From Gemmatimonadota bacterium (GTDB lineage Bacteria > Gemmatimonadota > Gemmatimonadetes > Palauibacterales > KS3-K002), in contig CP070815.1 in the NCBI GenBank assembly GCA_020344215.1, positions 3,531,015-3,593,410 on the forward strand: a stretch of DNA of 62,396 bases, written 5' to 3'. A program made the translations under genes and the position numbers. Under the pieces are notes generated by a model. That model saw nothing but the letters and a program-made list of their open reading frames with translations, was not told where the DNA came from and ran no database searches. Shown in pieces: positions 1 through 7,856 of this stretch. How positions within the stretch are numbered: position 1 is the first letter of the stretch; every line of letters starts with the position of its first letter.

Positions 1-741
1 CGACGTGTCGCCGACCTCGTCGAGGAAGATCGTGCCGCGGCCCGCCAGCGCGAAGCGCCCGCGATGCTCGGAGATGGCACCCGTGAACGCGCCCTTCACG
101 TGCCCGAACAGCTCCGACTCGAGCAGCGTCGGCGCGAACGCCGTGCAGTTGACCGGGATGAACGGCTCCGCAGCGTCCGCCGAGTTGAAGTGGATCGCCC
201 GCGCGATCACTTCCTTGCCCGTCCCCGTCTCGCCGCGGATCAGCACGTTGGCGCGGTTGGCGGCGAGCTGCCCCACCAGCTTGTAGATCTCGATCATCCG
301 CGCGTCGTGACCCACCAGCTCGTCCAGCCGGTAGGCGCTGGCCTCTTCCTCGGCGGCACGGCGGGCCCGCTCGCGCGTGCGCCGATCCTCGAACGTACGC
401 GCCAGCACACGCCGCAGGTCGTGCAGGTCGAGCGGCTTGACCAGGAAGTCGTGGGCGCCCTCGCGCATCGCCGCCACCACCGTCGGCATGTCGTCGTAGG
501 CCGTCATCAAGATGACCTCCACCGACGGCGCGCGCTCGCCTAGCAGCTTCAGCAGGGCGAGGCCGTCGAGTCCGGGCATCCGCACGTCGGAGATCACGAC
601 GTCGGGCAGCCGCTCATCTATTATAGAGAGCGCGCGCTCGGCATCCTCCGCCGTGCGTATCTCGGTGACATCGTCGCTGAGTGCCTCGGAGAGCGACTCG
701 CGGATCGTGGCGTCGTCGTCGACGACCAGGACGTGTCTCAT
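1..741 (-). CDS. NtrC-family sigma-54-dependent response regulator (3' end beyond window)
   Basis: Only the first 247 residues are in the window; the reading frame is open at base 1. Residues 1-120 are a receiver domain with the acidic pocket VVDDD and phospho-acceptor Asp52 in ISDVRMPG, and the conserved Lys in FLVKPLD. From about residue 140 an AAA+ domain follows, with Walker A GETGTGKE, the sigma-54 contact motif GAFTGA and Walker B IFLDEVGD just before the window edge. Proteins of this family activate RNA polymerase carrying sigma-54 after phosphorylation by a histidine kinase. The likely partner kinase lies 4.8 kb upstream on the same strand, separated by two propeller lipoproteins. The gene starts 34 bp after the preceding lipoprotein gene and is probably co-transcribed. 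The ATG lacks a strong ribosome-binding site. The C-terminal DNA-binding helix is expected outside the window. Confidence 0.93.
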   Translation of the reverse strand, partial: MRHVLVVDDDATIRESLSEALSDDVTEIRTAEDAERALSIIDERLPDVVISDVRMPGLDGLALLKLLGERAPSVEVILMTAYDDMPTVVAAMREGAHDFLVKPLDLHDLRRVLARTFEDRRTRERARRAAEEEASAYRLDELVGHDARMIEIYKLVGQLAANRANVLIRGETGTGKEVIARAIHFNSADAAEPFIPVNCTAFAPTLLESELFGHVKGAFTGAISEHRGRFALAGRGTIFLDEVGDTS

Positions 742-775
742 GGCTGAGCTGACTGGCAGCGGCGGGGTGCGGCCC

Positions 776-1279
776 TCACTTCACGACGGCCAACTGCAGG
801 ACCCTCTGCACTCCGCCCAGGTTCACGACGATAGATTCGCCGGGACTTGGCACACGCTCGAGGGCGAACTCGGCGCACAAGATGTAGTAGCATTCGGCTT
901 CCCGGGGCTGCATCTGCGGCGCGCAGGCGCTCTCATCAACGGTGTTAGTCCGGCACCGCGCTCCCCAGGGCGATGTCGGCCAGCAGCGCACGTTCCCCTC
1001 CCTGAGCCGTGCTGGGGAGAGCGGCACGGCGGCGCCGGTCCACAGCTCAAGGTCCGTCCGATCCCAGCTTTTGAGCTGGCCACCCGGGGCCACGACCTGA
1101 ACCTCCAGCACCGCGCGGACACCGGCGGCCGAGGAATCGACGGCGAGCCAGAGCCCATCGACCTGGGCCATGAGCATCGGGTCCTTGACCGGCCGCCCCG
1201 CCGTGTCGTAGAGGACCGGCGGACCACAAGCCACGGCGGCGGCCAGCAGCACGATCGGCGTCAGCCAGTAGCTCTTCAT
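776..1279 (-). CDS. Lipoprotein paralogous to the 7168-7695 protein
   Basis: A 167-residue protein starting with a signal sequence that ends in an ACG lipobox, so probably lipidated and anchored to a membrane. A GTG 36 bp further upstream is in frame, but the ATG at 1279 places the signal peptide correctly. It is clearly related to the lipoprotein at 7168-7695: both contain a WxAVDS block followed by GVRAVL, and both end with a Cys, AEF, RVP, PS/TP and LGG pattern. No known domain is recognised. It sits directly before the sigma-54 activator gene, just as its paralogue sits directly before the sensor kinase gene. This suggests a periplasmic or outer-membrane partner of the signalling system, but that role is inferred from position alone. 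Confidence 0.75.
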   Translation of the reverse strand: MKSYWLTPIVLLAAAVACGPPVLYDTAGRPVKDPMLMAQVDGLWLAVDSSAAGVRAVLEVQVVAPGGQLKSWDRTDLELWTGAAVPLSPARLREGNVRCWPTSPWGARCRTNTVDESACAPQMQPREAECYYILCAEFALERVPSPGESIVVNLGGVQRVLQLAVVK

Positions 1280-1379
1280 AGTGGGCTCGGCGGCCTGACG
1301 GCCTGAGGGAATCACTACCCGCCCTATAAAATCTGCCGAATCGCGGCCGCCCCGTCCACCATTGCGCCTACTCGCCTCT

Positions 1380-3221
1380 CTAACCGCCGGCCAGGAAGTC
1401 CTCCATCACCCAGACCTCAGCCCCGCCACCGCGTTCCGCATCATAAGCGATGCGCCGCCCGTCCGGGTGAAAGCGCACGTGACGCATCGATCCGTCAGCG
1501 AACTCAAGCCTCCGCGCTTCGCCGCCGTCCAGCCCCACGCACCAGAGCTCGCGATCATTCCTGTAGACCACACTCTTCCCATCGGGCGTCCAGGCGATCT
1601 GCCCAGGCCCGCCACCCTCGGGCGGGAACTCCACCAGTACGCGTGGTTCCTCACCTGACGACGGCATCACCATCAGCATCCCACGGCCCTCACTGTACTC
1701 GTCGAACGCCAGATAACTGGCGTCCGGCGACAGGGCTGCACGGCCACCACGGTTCCAACGATAGAGCAGCCTCCCGCTGCCGCCTTCCAAGCCGCGCACC
1801 GCGATGCCGGCACCGTCTTCGAGCCACACCTTGTAGTAGAGCGACCTTCCATCGGGTGATAGACCAAGCGGACCGGCGATATCGACGCCCCAGAAGTTAT
1901 CGAACGCTTCCGCTTCGCCAGTCTGCACATGGACCCTGAACAGGCCAAAGCGGTCTTCCTCGTCTCGGCCAAACCCTATGATGTGTTGCCCATCCTTTGA
2001 CCAAAGCCGGGGGGCAACAAACTTGGCGTGTTTCGGTCTGAACTGTCGGATCTCGCCCGTTTCGACAGAGCGGATGGAGATGAGGGGGAAACCCGTGCCT
2101 CCCGATCTCTGCTCGCGGACCGACTGATAAGCGAGGTAGCGCCCATTGGGTGACCAGGCGGGATATGTGTTCTTTCCCGACATGCGCCGGGTGACCGGAG
2201 CAGGGGCCGCCAGCAGCTCGCCGGTCGACATGTCGAGGGTTGCGATGTAGACGTTCCGCATCGTCGTGCTCACACCGTAGTAGTACGAGCCGTCCCGCGT
2301 GAACCCGAGCGGTGTCATACGCCACATGTCCGGCTTCACCAGTCGCGGGCTCCCGTCGGGCTTTCCGTCCTTCACCTTGAGCAGCCATGCGCCGATCGTT
2401 CCCATCCGACCGCTGGCAAACAGGATGTGCTCGCCGTCCGGCGCCCAACCGAGCACGAAGTCGTTGGCCGGATGTTCCACGAGCGGGCGTTCATGACTCC
2501 CATCAATCTCGATCAGATAGACGTCCCGGTTCACCGATCCTTCCTCGACCTCGAGGTCGTAAATGACATAGCGTCCGTCGGGAGAGAAGCTCATCTGTTT
2601 GGGACGGCGCCGACCCGTCGTCTTCAGCACACGGGCGTAGCCATCCGCGACCGAGATCAGCAGGATCTGGCTCGTGTCGCCACGCCGCGATGCGTGGGCC
2701 AGGATGTGCTCCCCATCCGGCGACCACGCCGCCGGTGCCACCCACTCAACCGATTCGTCTCGGTAAATGGTGCGAAGCCCGGTTCCGTCGGTCCCAACAA
2801 TGCGCACTTCGTACGTCTCGAGAGAGTTGTACCAGGAGAAGGTGACGTGCTCGCCGTCAGGGGAAATCTTTGACCCTTCCGCCCACTCCCAGCCTTCGCC
2901 CGATGGATCCCTGTCCGTCAGCCGGCGCACTTCCCCGGTCTTGAGGTCGCGGACCGCCAGGTTGCCGGTCTCGTACCAGTCGACAAAGCTCAGGTAGCGC
3001 CCGTCGTACGACACGCCGCCCTCGAGGTCGACCTGCGGGCCTCCCCAGACGCGCCGCACCACTATCGGCGTCGAGTCTTGCTCGGAGAGCGCCGTGGCCG
3101 CTACGGCCCCCGGGATGCCCGCCGCCAACAGCTCGCCCTCGCCGTTCGCGCGGGGCGACTCGGGGTTGCAGCCCGCCAGGGCGACGATTCCAATCGCGAG
3201 AACAGCAAAGCTCCTACTCAT
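1380..3221 (-). CDS. TolB-type beta-propeller lipoprotein (copy 2)
   Basis: A 613-residue protein with a lipoprotein signal (lipobox LAGC at about residue 18) and repeated PD40/TolB propeller signatures of the type SPDGxxI/LAF and WSPDGxxL spread over residues 70-610. These fit one or two beta-propellers. Such propellers bind proteins or peptides in the periplasm; no catalytic domain is attached. The start is supported by AGGAG upstream of the ATG. It lies 19 bp downstream of a 634-residue paralogue of the same architecture; the two share the propeptide block AAGIPGAVAA and the C-terminal VWVMEDFL, showing tandem duplication. It is part of the minus-strand block between the sensor kinase and the response regulator genes. 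A sensor-accessory role is possible but unproven. Confidence 0.85.
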   Translation of the reverse strand: MSRSFAVLAIGIVALAGCNPESPRANGEGELLAAGIPGAVAATALSEQDSTPIVVRRVWGGPQVDLEGGVSYDGRYLSFVDWYETGNLAVRDLKTGEVRRLTDRDPSGEGWEWAEGSKISPDGEHVTFSWYNSLETYEVRIVGTDGTGLRTIYRDESVEWVAPAAWSPDGEHILAHASRRGDTSQILLISVADGYARVLKTTGRRRPKQMSFSPDGRYVIYDLEVEEGSVNRDVYLIEIDGSHERPLVEHPANDFVLGWAPDGEHILFASGRMGTIGAWLLKVKDGKPDGSPRLVKPDMWRMTPLGFTRDGSYYYGVSTTMRNVYIATLDMSTGELLAAPAPVTRRMSGKNTYPAWSPNGRYLAYQSVREQRSGGTGFPLISIRSVETGEIRQFRPKHAKFVAPRLWSKDGQHIIGFGRDEEDRFGLFRVHVQTGEAEAFDNFWGVDIAGPLGLSPDGRSLYYKVWLEDGAGIAVRGLEGGSGRLLYRWNRGGRAALSPDASYLAFDEYSEGRGMLMVMPSSGEEPRVLVEFPPEGGGPGQIAWTPDGKSVVYRNDRELWCVGLDGGEARRLEFADGSMRHVRFHPDGRRIAYDAERGGGAEVWVMEDFLAGG

Positions 3222-3240
3222 GACATCATGCTCCTATTAC

Positions 3241-5145
3241 TTATTCTGATGGACCAGCCGTTGCCGGCAGGAAGTCCTCCATCACCCAGACCTCGGAGCC
3301 GCCGCCCTCCCCGCGGGTCAGCGCGACCCGGCGTCCATCGGGGTGGAAACGCAACAGTATTCCCCCCGCCTCCGATAGCCAGTCTAGCTGCTCAGGCGCC
3401 CCGCCTGCCGTGGGTATTCGCCAGAGGCCTTTCTTCTCCTGGGTTTCCGAACCACCCAAGCGCTCGTAGTAAACGTGCCGTCCGTCTGGACTCCAGTTGA
3501 TCAAGACGGGCACGGGGCCGGCCCCCCCGGGCTCCCCGGCTCTAAAGCCCACCAACCGTCGCGGCTGGCCGCCACTGACAGGCATTACCATCACTCCGCT
3601 GCCGTTACTCCCGCCCACCGCGAAGGCCAGCTGCCGACCGTCGGGCGATACGGCGAAATCACGCTTGATCACCTCCGGCCAGGACACGCGATAGAGCACC
3701 TTCTCGGTACCGCTCGCGAGGTCTAGAACGCCGATCCGCGTGCCGTCGCTGGAGCCCGTCCGGACGACCAGCGAGCTGCCGTCAGGGAGCCACTCGGCGT
3801 ACGTGGGGACTGCATCGGCGGTGAAGTCCGTCAGAGCCCTAACATCTCCCGTATGCACATCAACCAGGAAGAGACCCGGCCGGCCGTTCTCATCCGAGCT
3901 TCGCACCAAGATCGAGCTGCCGTCCGGCGACCAGCTCAACCACGGCAACCCTCCGAGCTTCGGCCGCAACTCACGCAGTTCACCGTTCTCCATAGAGTGG
4001 ATCACGATGACTTCAGATCCAAACGACCCCTTCACCGGGCTGCGCTCGGAGACATAGGCGAGGTACCGGCCGTCCGGGGACCACTCCGGGAAGGCGTTGC
4101 CTCCAAAGTAGCTCTGACTGACTCGCGCGGGTTGCTCGCGCAGTTGGCCCGTCTCGGGATCGAGTGTCGCGACGTACACGTCCGTCATCGACATCCCAAT
4201 GCCGTAGTAGTACGAGCCGTCACGTGCGAATCCGAGAGGACTGATTCGCCACAGTTCCGGCTTCACCAGCCGCGCCTCACCTGCGGCCTTTCCGTTCGCC
4301 ACTGGGAGCAGCCAGCCGCCAAGCGTTCCGGTACGATCGCTCGCGAAGAACACGTGCTTGCCATCCGGTGCCCAGCCGAGGACGAGGTCGTTGGCCGGGT
4401 GCTCGATCAGTACCGACTCCTCGCCCGTCGCGGTCTCGATCACGTGGATGTCTCGCTCATGCGAATCCACGCTCGCCGGGAAATCGTAAATGACATACCG
4501 CCCGTCGGGTGAGACACTTTCCTCGAAGGTGCCGCGCCTGTCCAGCGACTTAAGGACAGACAGCGAGCCCTCGGCGACGGACACCAGCCCGATCTGTTTG
4601 GTGCCGTCGCCTAACCTGTCGATCGCTACGAGGATCTCCGAACCGTCGGCGGACCACTCGGCCGGGTGCACGTTCATCGCCTCGTTCGAGTAGAGCACGC
4701 GACGCTCCGACCCGTCGAGCCGCTGAACACGCAGCTCGTCGTACTCGCCGTTCTCCCAGCTGTAGGCGATCCACTCGCCGTCGGGGGAAAACGCCGATAG
4801 AACCGCGAACTCTGAATCGTCGACCGAAGCCTCGTCCGTGAGATGGCTGTCCTCCCCCGTCGTGAAGTCGTGGACCGCCAGGTCGCCGGTCGACCAGTCC
4901 ACGTAGCTGAGGTACCTGCCGTCAGGCGACGGGCCGCCCCAGAACTCCAGGTTGCCCTCAGAGTACCAGAGCCTGCGAACGACCATCGGCGTCGAGTCCT
5001 GCTCAGCCAGCGCGGATGCCGCCACGGCGCCCGGGATGCCGGCCGCCGCCAACACATCGGCGCCGCCGGAGGAGCGCGATGCCTCCGGCTCGCAGCCCGC
5101 GAGCGCAACGACTCCGAGTACAAGAATAGGGAGCCTCTTGTTCAT
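3241..5145 (-). CDS. TolB-type beta-propeller lipoprotein (copy 1)
   Basis: A 634-residue lipoprotein (lipobox LAGC) filled with TolB/PD40 repeats, for example SPDGRYL, WAPDGKH and WSPDGRHV, probably forming a large or double beta-propeller in the periplasm or at the outer membrane. A good AAGAGG ribosome-binding site precedes the ATG. It is the upstream member of a tandem pair with the gene at 1380-3221. A small membrane protein ORF ends 12 bp before it, and a sigma-54-like promoter lies upstream of that ORF, so the transcription unit may begin there. The propeller fold suggests ligand binding or scaffolding; no peptidase domain is attached, unlike S9 peptidases. Confidence 0.86.
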   Translation of the reverse strand: MNKRLPILVLGVVALAGCEPEASRSSGGADVLAAAGIPGAVAASALAEQDSTPMVVRRLWYSEGNLEFWGGPSPDGRYLSYVDWSTGDLAVHDFTTGEDSHLTDEASVDDSEFAVLSAFSPDGEWIAYSWENGEYDELRVQRLDGSERRVLYSNEAMNVHPAEWSADGSEILVAIDRLGDGTKQIGLVSVAEGSLSVLKSLDRRGTFEESVSPDGRYVIYDFPASVDSHERDIHVIETATGEESVLIEHPANDLVLGWAPDGKHVFFASDRTGTLGGWLLPVANGKAAGEARLVKPELWRISPLGFARDGSYYYGIGMSMTDVYVATLDPETGQLREQPARVSQSYFGGNAFPEWSPDGRYLAYVSERSPVKGSFGSEVIVIHSMENGELRELRPKLGGLPWLSWSPDGSSILVRSSDENGRPGLFLVDVHTGDVRALTDFTADAVPTYAEWLPDGSSLVVRTGSSDGTRIGVLDLASGTEKVLYRVSWPEVIKRDFAVSPDGRQLAFAVGGSNGSGVMVMPVSGGQPRRLVGFRAGEPGGAGPVPVLINWSPDGRHVYYERLGGSETQEKKGLWRIPTAGGAPEQLDWLSEAGGILLRFHPDGRRVALTRGEGGGSEVWVMEDFLPATAGPSE

Positions 5146-5157
5146 GGCATCTTCCTC

Positions 5158-5325
5158 TTACAGGTGTGCCTGCTCATGCGTCATGCACTCGATCGCGAGG
5201 GCCGCAATCGAAGCCACTGTCAGGACCAGACCGACGATGATCCCGATGCCGAACCATAGAGCGACCGTCAGGTCGACGTGTTCCAGCGCCACGTTGGGCG
5301 CCGTCAGCTGAAGGAACTCGATCAT
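5158..5325 (-). CDS. Small single-span membrane protein
   Basis: A 55-residue ORF with one hydrophobic helix (about residues 20-46, LWFGIGIIVGLV core) and a short polar tail. Codon use is GC-rich at third positions, like neighbouring genes, and it ends 12 bp before the propeller lipoprotein gene with that gene's ribosome-binding site at its stop codon. No convincing ribosome-binding site precedes its own ATG. It is the first ORF after the sigma-54-like promoter at 5390-5404. It is too small to assign a function. It may be a small membrane subunit of the two-component locus or a spurious ORF. Confidence 0.45.
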   Translation of the reverse strand: MIEFLQLTAPNVALEHVDLTVALWFGIGIIVGLVLTVASIAALAIECMTHEQAHL

Positions 5326-5389
5326 GGTCTGATTCAGGCTTGGCGATGGTGGAGCGGCCGTGGGCCGACCCTTCGGGAGACGTACTTTG

Positions 5390-5404
5390 GCGAGCGGCGT
5401 GCCA
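5390..5404 (-). promoter_or_regulatory. Candidate sigma-54 (-24/-12) promoter
   Basis: On the minus strand the sequence reads TGGCACG, four bases, then TCGC. This matches the sigma-54 consensus TGGCACG-N4-TTGC with one mismatch and keeps the essential GG (-24) and GC (-12) dinucleotides at the right distance. It points at the small membrane protein and the two propeller lipoproteins. An NtrC-type activator is encoded at the end of the same block, so autogenous control is plausible. Confidence 0.5.
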
Positions 5405-5472
5405 GAGCCGCCGGGCGGCCAAATGCCAGTGATTATGCGCGTCCTGAGGGTTGGGGCTATTCTGTGTGGCCA

Positions 5473-5510
5473 GTTCGGGCGGAACGACCCGTTACGTCGA
5501 GCGCCCGAAC
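5473..5510. promoter_or_regulatory. Inverted repeat upstream of the sigma-54-like promoter
   Basis: The arms GTTCGGGCG (5473-5481) and CGCCCGAAC (5502-5510) are perfect inverted repeats separated by 20 bases. They lie about 70-120 bp upstream of the sigma-54-like promoter, the usual distance for an NtrC-type enhancer site. They also lie just after the sensor kinase stop codon, so a terminator-like hairpin is the alternative; no U-tract follows on the minus strand. Confidence 0.4.
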
Positions 5511-5512
5511 CG

Positions 5513-7180
5513 TTACGCCGGCGGCGAACCGGGAAGCCGCAGCCGGACCGTGCTGCCCGCGCCCGGCGTGCTCTCGATCTCGAGCTCGCCGCCGTGTGCG
5601 GTGGCGATGCGTTGGGCGATGGCGAGTCCGAGCCCGGTACCCTCGGGTCGTGTGGAGTAGAAGGGCTCGAAGATCCGCTCGATGTTCTCCAGCGGAATGC
5701 CGCGTCCAGTGTCCCGAATTGAGATCGACACCCCATCCCGATAGCGGGCGACGGTGACCTCGACGCGCCCACCCTCGTCCAAGGCCTGGGCGGCGTTGAG
5801 GAGCAGGTTGAGGAAAAGCTGCTCAAGGGCCGGCGCATCCCCTTTCACCCACAGGGGATCGGCGCCGCCGAGCTCCTGCTCGAGCATTCCACCGTGCGCC
5901 TTCAACTCAGGCTCGGCGCTGTGGATCGCAGACTCGAGCGGCTGGCGGATATCGACGGGCTCGAGGGTGACGCTGCCGCTACGCGCCACGCGTAGCGCGC
6001 CGGTTACCGACCGGTCGACGCGCTCGACCTCGCCCAATGCACGGCCGAGCAGCTCTCGAGCATCAGAGTCCTGCGGCAGCTTCTCTTCGACGCGCTGCAG
6101 ATCGAGTCGAATCGACGTCAGCGGGTTGCGAACTTCGTGGGCCAAAGACGCGGCGAACTCGCCGACGGCGGCGAGCGCCTGGCGCTGTGATAGCTCGCGC
6201 AGCGTGCGGCGCAGGCTCTCGGTCATCGAGTTGAAGGCGCGGGCGACGCGACCCACTTCGTCGCCCGGCGCCTCCTCAACTTTTCTCTCCAGGTCACCGT
6301 GCGATACCGCTTCCGCCGCTGCGGCGAGTCGAACCAGCGCGCGGGTCGTGCGACGCGTCAACAGTGTCGCCAGCGCGAACACCGCGAGGGCGACGATCGC
6401 CAGGATCCAGATGTTGCGGCGCGCCGCCTGCTGGAACGGCTCGGTGAACGGGGTCAGCGGCGCCGCCAGCACCAGGTGCATCGGCGGCTCGTGGAGGGTG
6501 TGCCGAACGGTTAGCCACGGTTCCTCGCCCCATACGAAACGGTCGCCGGCGAAGAGCGCCGGATCGATGGAGAGCGGCAGGAGCGACGCCCCGGTTCCTC
6601 GATCGAAGACGGCGAGCACCGAGCCGCTCACGCCGCCCCAGCCGGCGCCGCCAGGCAGCAGGCTGCTCATTGAGACGCGGGCGTCCAGCCTGCCCAGCCG
6701 CGCGCCCGTGGCGTTGTCGTAGATCCCCAACCGCACGAGGAGCGCCGGGTTGCCTAGGGTCGTGCCGCCCGACGTCGCGGGCCCCTCGCTGGGCACGCTC
6801 CAGCGCGCGACGCCGCTGGCGTCCTCGACCGTCGCCGACTCGACGGCGTCACGCATGCCCGCGAACAGTTCACCCAACTCGATCTGCGCCGCGTCCTCGG
6901 TTTCACGCGAGGGCGAATTCTCACGCAGGGCAGTCTGAACCGCGGAGCTCTCGGCCAGCCGGAGCAGCTGCGAGCGCCTGCCCAGCCAGCGCAGTCCGAT
7001 CTCGTCGACGATCTGGCCAAGGGATGTCCCCAACCGGGCGCGCAGCAACTCCTCACCGGAGCGCTCGGCGGTGCGGTTGAGCCAGAGCCCGAGGAGCGCC
7101 AGCGGTAGCACAGCGCCGCCGAGGACGATGAGTGTGAACTTGCTGCGCAGGGAGAGGGAGCGCGGTCTCATCGGCGCCAC
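5513..7180 (-). CDS. Membrane sensor histidine kinase
   Basis: A 555-residue kinase: N-terminal transmembrane helix (about residues 13-33), a periplasmic sensing region of roughly 225 residues, a second helix (about 255-275), a HAMP linker, a HisKA dimerisation domain with the H-box SLAHEVRNPL (His near 348), and a C-terminal HATPase domain with N-box NLLLNAAQAL, G1 DTGRGI, F-box FEPFYST and G2 GTGLGLAI. The periplasmic region has no recognised domain. The start overlaps the end of the upstream lipoprotein gene by 13 bp, a strong sign of translational coupling. The likely partner is the NtrC-type regulator at 1-741. The H-box and N-box resemble kinases that pair with NtrC/ZraR-like regulators. 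Confidence 0.92.
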   Translation of the reverse strand: MAPMRPRSLSLRSKFTLIVLGGAVLPLALLGLWLNRTAERSGEELLRARLGTSLGQIVDEIGLRWLGRRSQLLRLAESSAVQTALRENSPSRETEDAAQIELGELFAGMRDAVESATVEDASGVARWSVPSEGPATSGGTTLGNPALLVRLGIYDNATGARLGRLDARVSMSSLLPGGAGWGGVSGSVLAVFDRGTGASLLPLSIDPALFAGDRFVWGEEPWLTVRHTLHEPPMHLVLAAPLTPFTEPFQQAARRNIWILAIVALAVFALATLLTRRTTRALVRLAAAAEAVSHGDLERKVEEAPGDEVGRVARAFNSMTESLRRTLRELSQRQALAAVGEFAASLAHEVRNPLTSIRLDLQRVEEKLPQDSDARELLGRALGEVERVDRSVTGALRVARSGSVTLEPVDIRQPLESAIHSAEPELKAHGGMLEQELGGADPLWVKGDAPALEQLFLNLLLNAAQALDEGGRVEVTVARYRDGVSISIRDTGRGIPLENIERIFEPFYSTRPEGTGLGLAIAQRIATAHGGELEIESTPGAGSTVRLRLPGSPPA

Positions 7181-7695
7181 TCGAGGAGCGTGCTCCTGCC
7201 GCCGAGCCGCAGCGCTACCGAATCGGCGGGCGTCGGAACGCGCGGAAGGACGAACTCGGCAACCACGATGTGCTCGCAGAGCTCGACGACTTCTTCACCG
7301 CGCTCGGCGGGCTCCGCGATCTCCCTCTCGTCCGGAGGTTCCACCGGCCGTGCAACTCGCCGGCATGCCGCGGACTCCTCGCACCGCATACGGGTGGCCG
7401 GGATCGTGTCGTCGCGGAATAGCAGGGCGAGCTCTTCCAGGTCCCAGGGGAGCGTGCCGCGCGGCGCCTCGGTCTCCAGCTGGAGGACGGCGCGCACGCC
7501 TTCCCACGCGGAATCGACCGCCACCCACCCGTCCTCGATCGGCGCTGAGAGGACTACGTTCTCCAGCGGCACCCCGTAAACATTGCGGAACTTCGGCCCG
7601 CACCCGAGCGTCCACAGCGCGGCAAGCAGGGCCGCGCCTACGAGAGCGGCAAGCGTCGACCTGCCCGGTGGGCAGGAACTGCACGGCGACGACAT
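7168..7695 (-). CDS. Lipoprotein coupled to the sensor kinase
   Basis: A 175-residue protein with a signal peptide ending in a TLGCG lipobox near residue 32. It is paralogous to the lipoprotein at 776-1279, sharing WVAVDS, GVRAVL and a C-terminal Cys/AEF/RVP/LGG pattern. Its stop codon lies inside the sensor kinase gene (13-bp overlap), so the two are almost certainly made together, and the lipoprotein may present a signal to the kinase's periplasmic region. No known domain is recognised. It is probably the first gene of the minus-strand unit. Confidence 0.78.
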   Translation of the reverse strand: MSSPCSSCPPGRSTLAALVGAALLAALWTLGCGPKFRNVYGVPLENVVLSAPIEDGWVAVDSAWEGVRAVLQLETEAPRGTLPWDLEELALLFRDDTIPATRMRCEESAACRRVARPVEPPDEREIAEPAERGEEVVELCEHIVVAEFVLPRVPTPADSVALRLGGRSTLLEWRR

Positions 7696-7763
7696 GGGCC
7701 TAAGGTGTGGCTACTGCTGATCCAACATACGCCGCAGTACGAAACAACGGCAAGTAATGCGAA

Positions 7764-7795
7764 GCGGTCGCGCCCGCTAACCTGAGCGCGACCGC
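7764..7795. terminator. Strong stem-loop between prolyl oligopeptidase and lipoprotein genes
   Basis: A perfect 10-bp stem, GCGGTCGCGC with GCGCGACCGC, closes a 12-base loop in the 160-bp gap downstream of the peptidase stop on the minus strand. No long U-tract follows, so it is a terminator-like or mRNA-stabilising hairpin. Confidence 0.45.
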
Positions 7796-7856
7796 CTGAG
7801 GATGCTCTGAATACGGCGTTCGTTATTCGATATTCTACATTCGGAACGCGCCCGTC

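Noticed and set aside
512..1306. Plus-strand ORF of 264 codons over the regulator and lipoprotein genes
   Set aside because: Shadow of high-GC coding DNA; no start site, no homologous motifs, opposite to supported genes.
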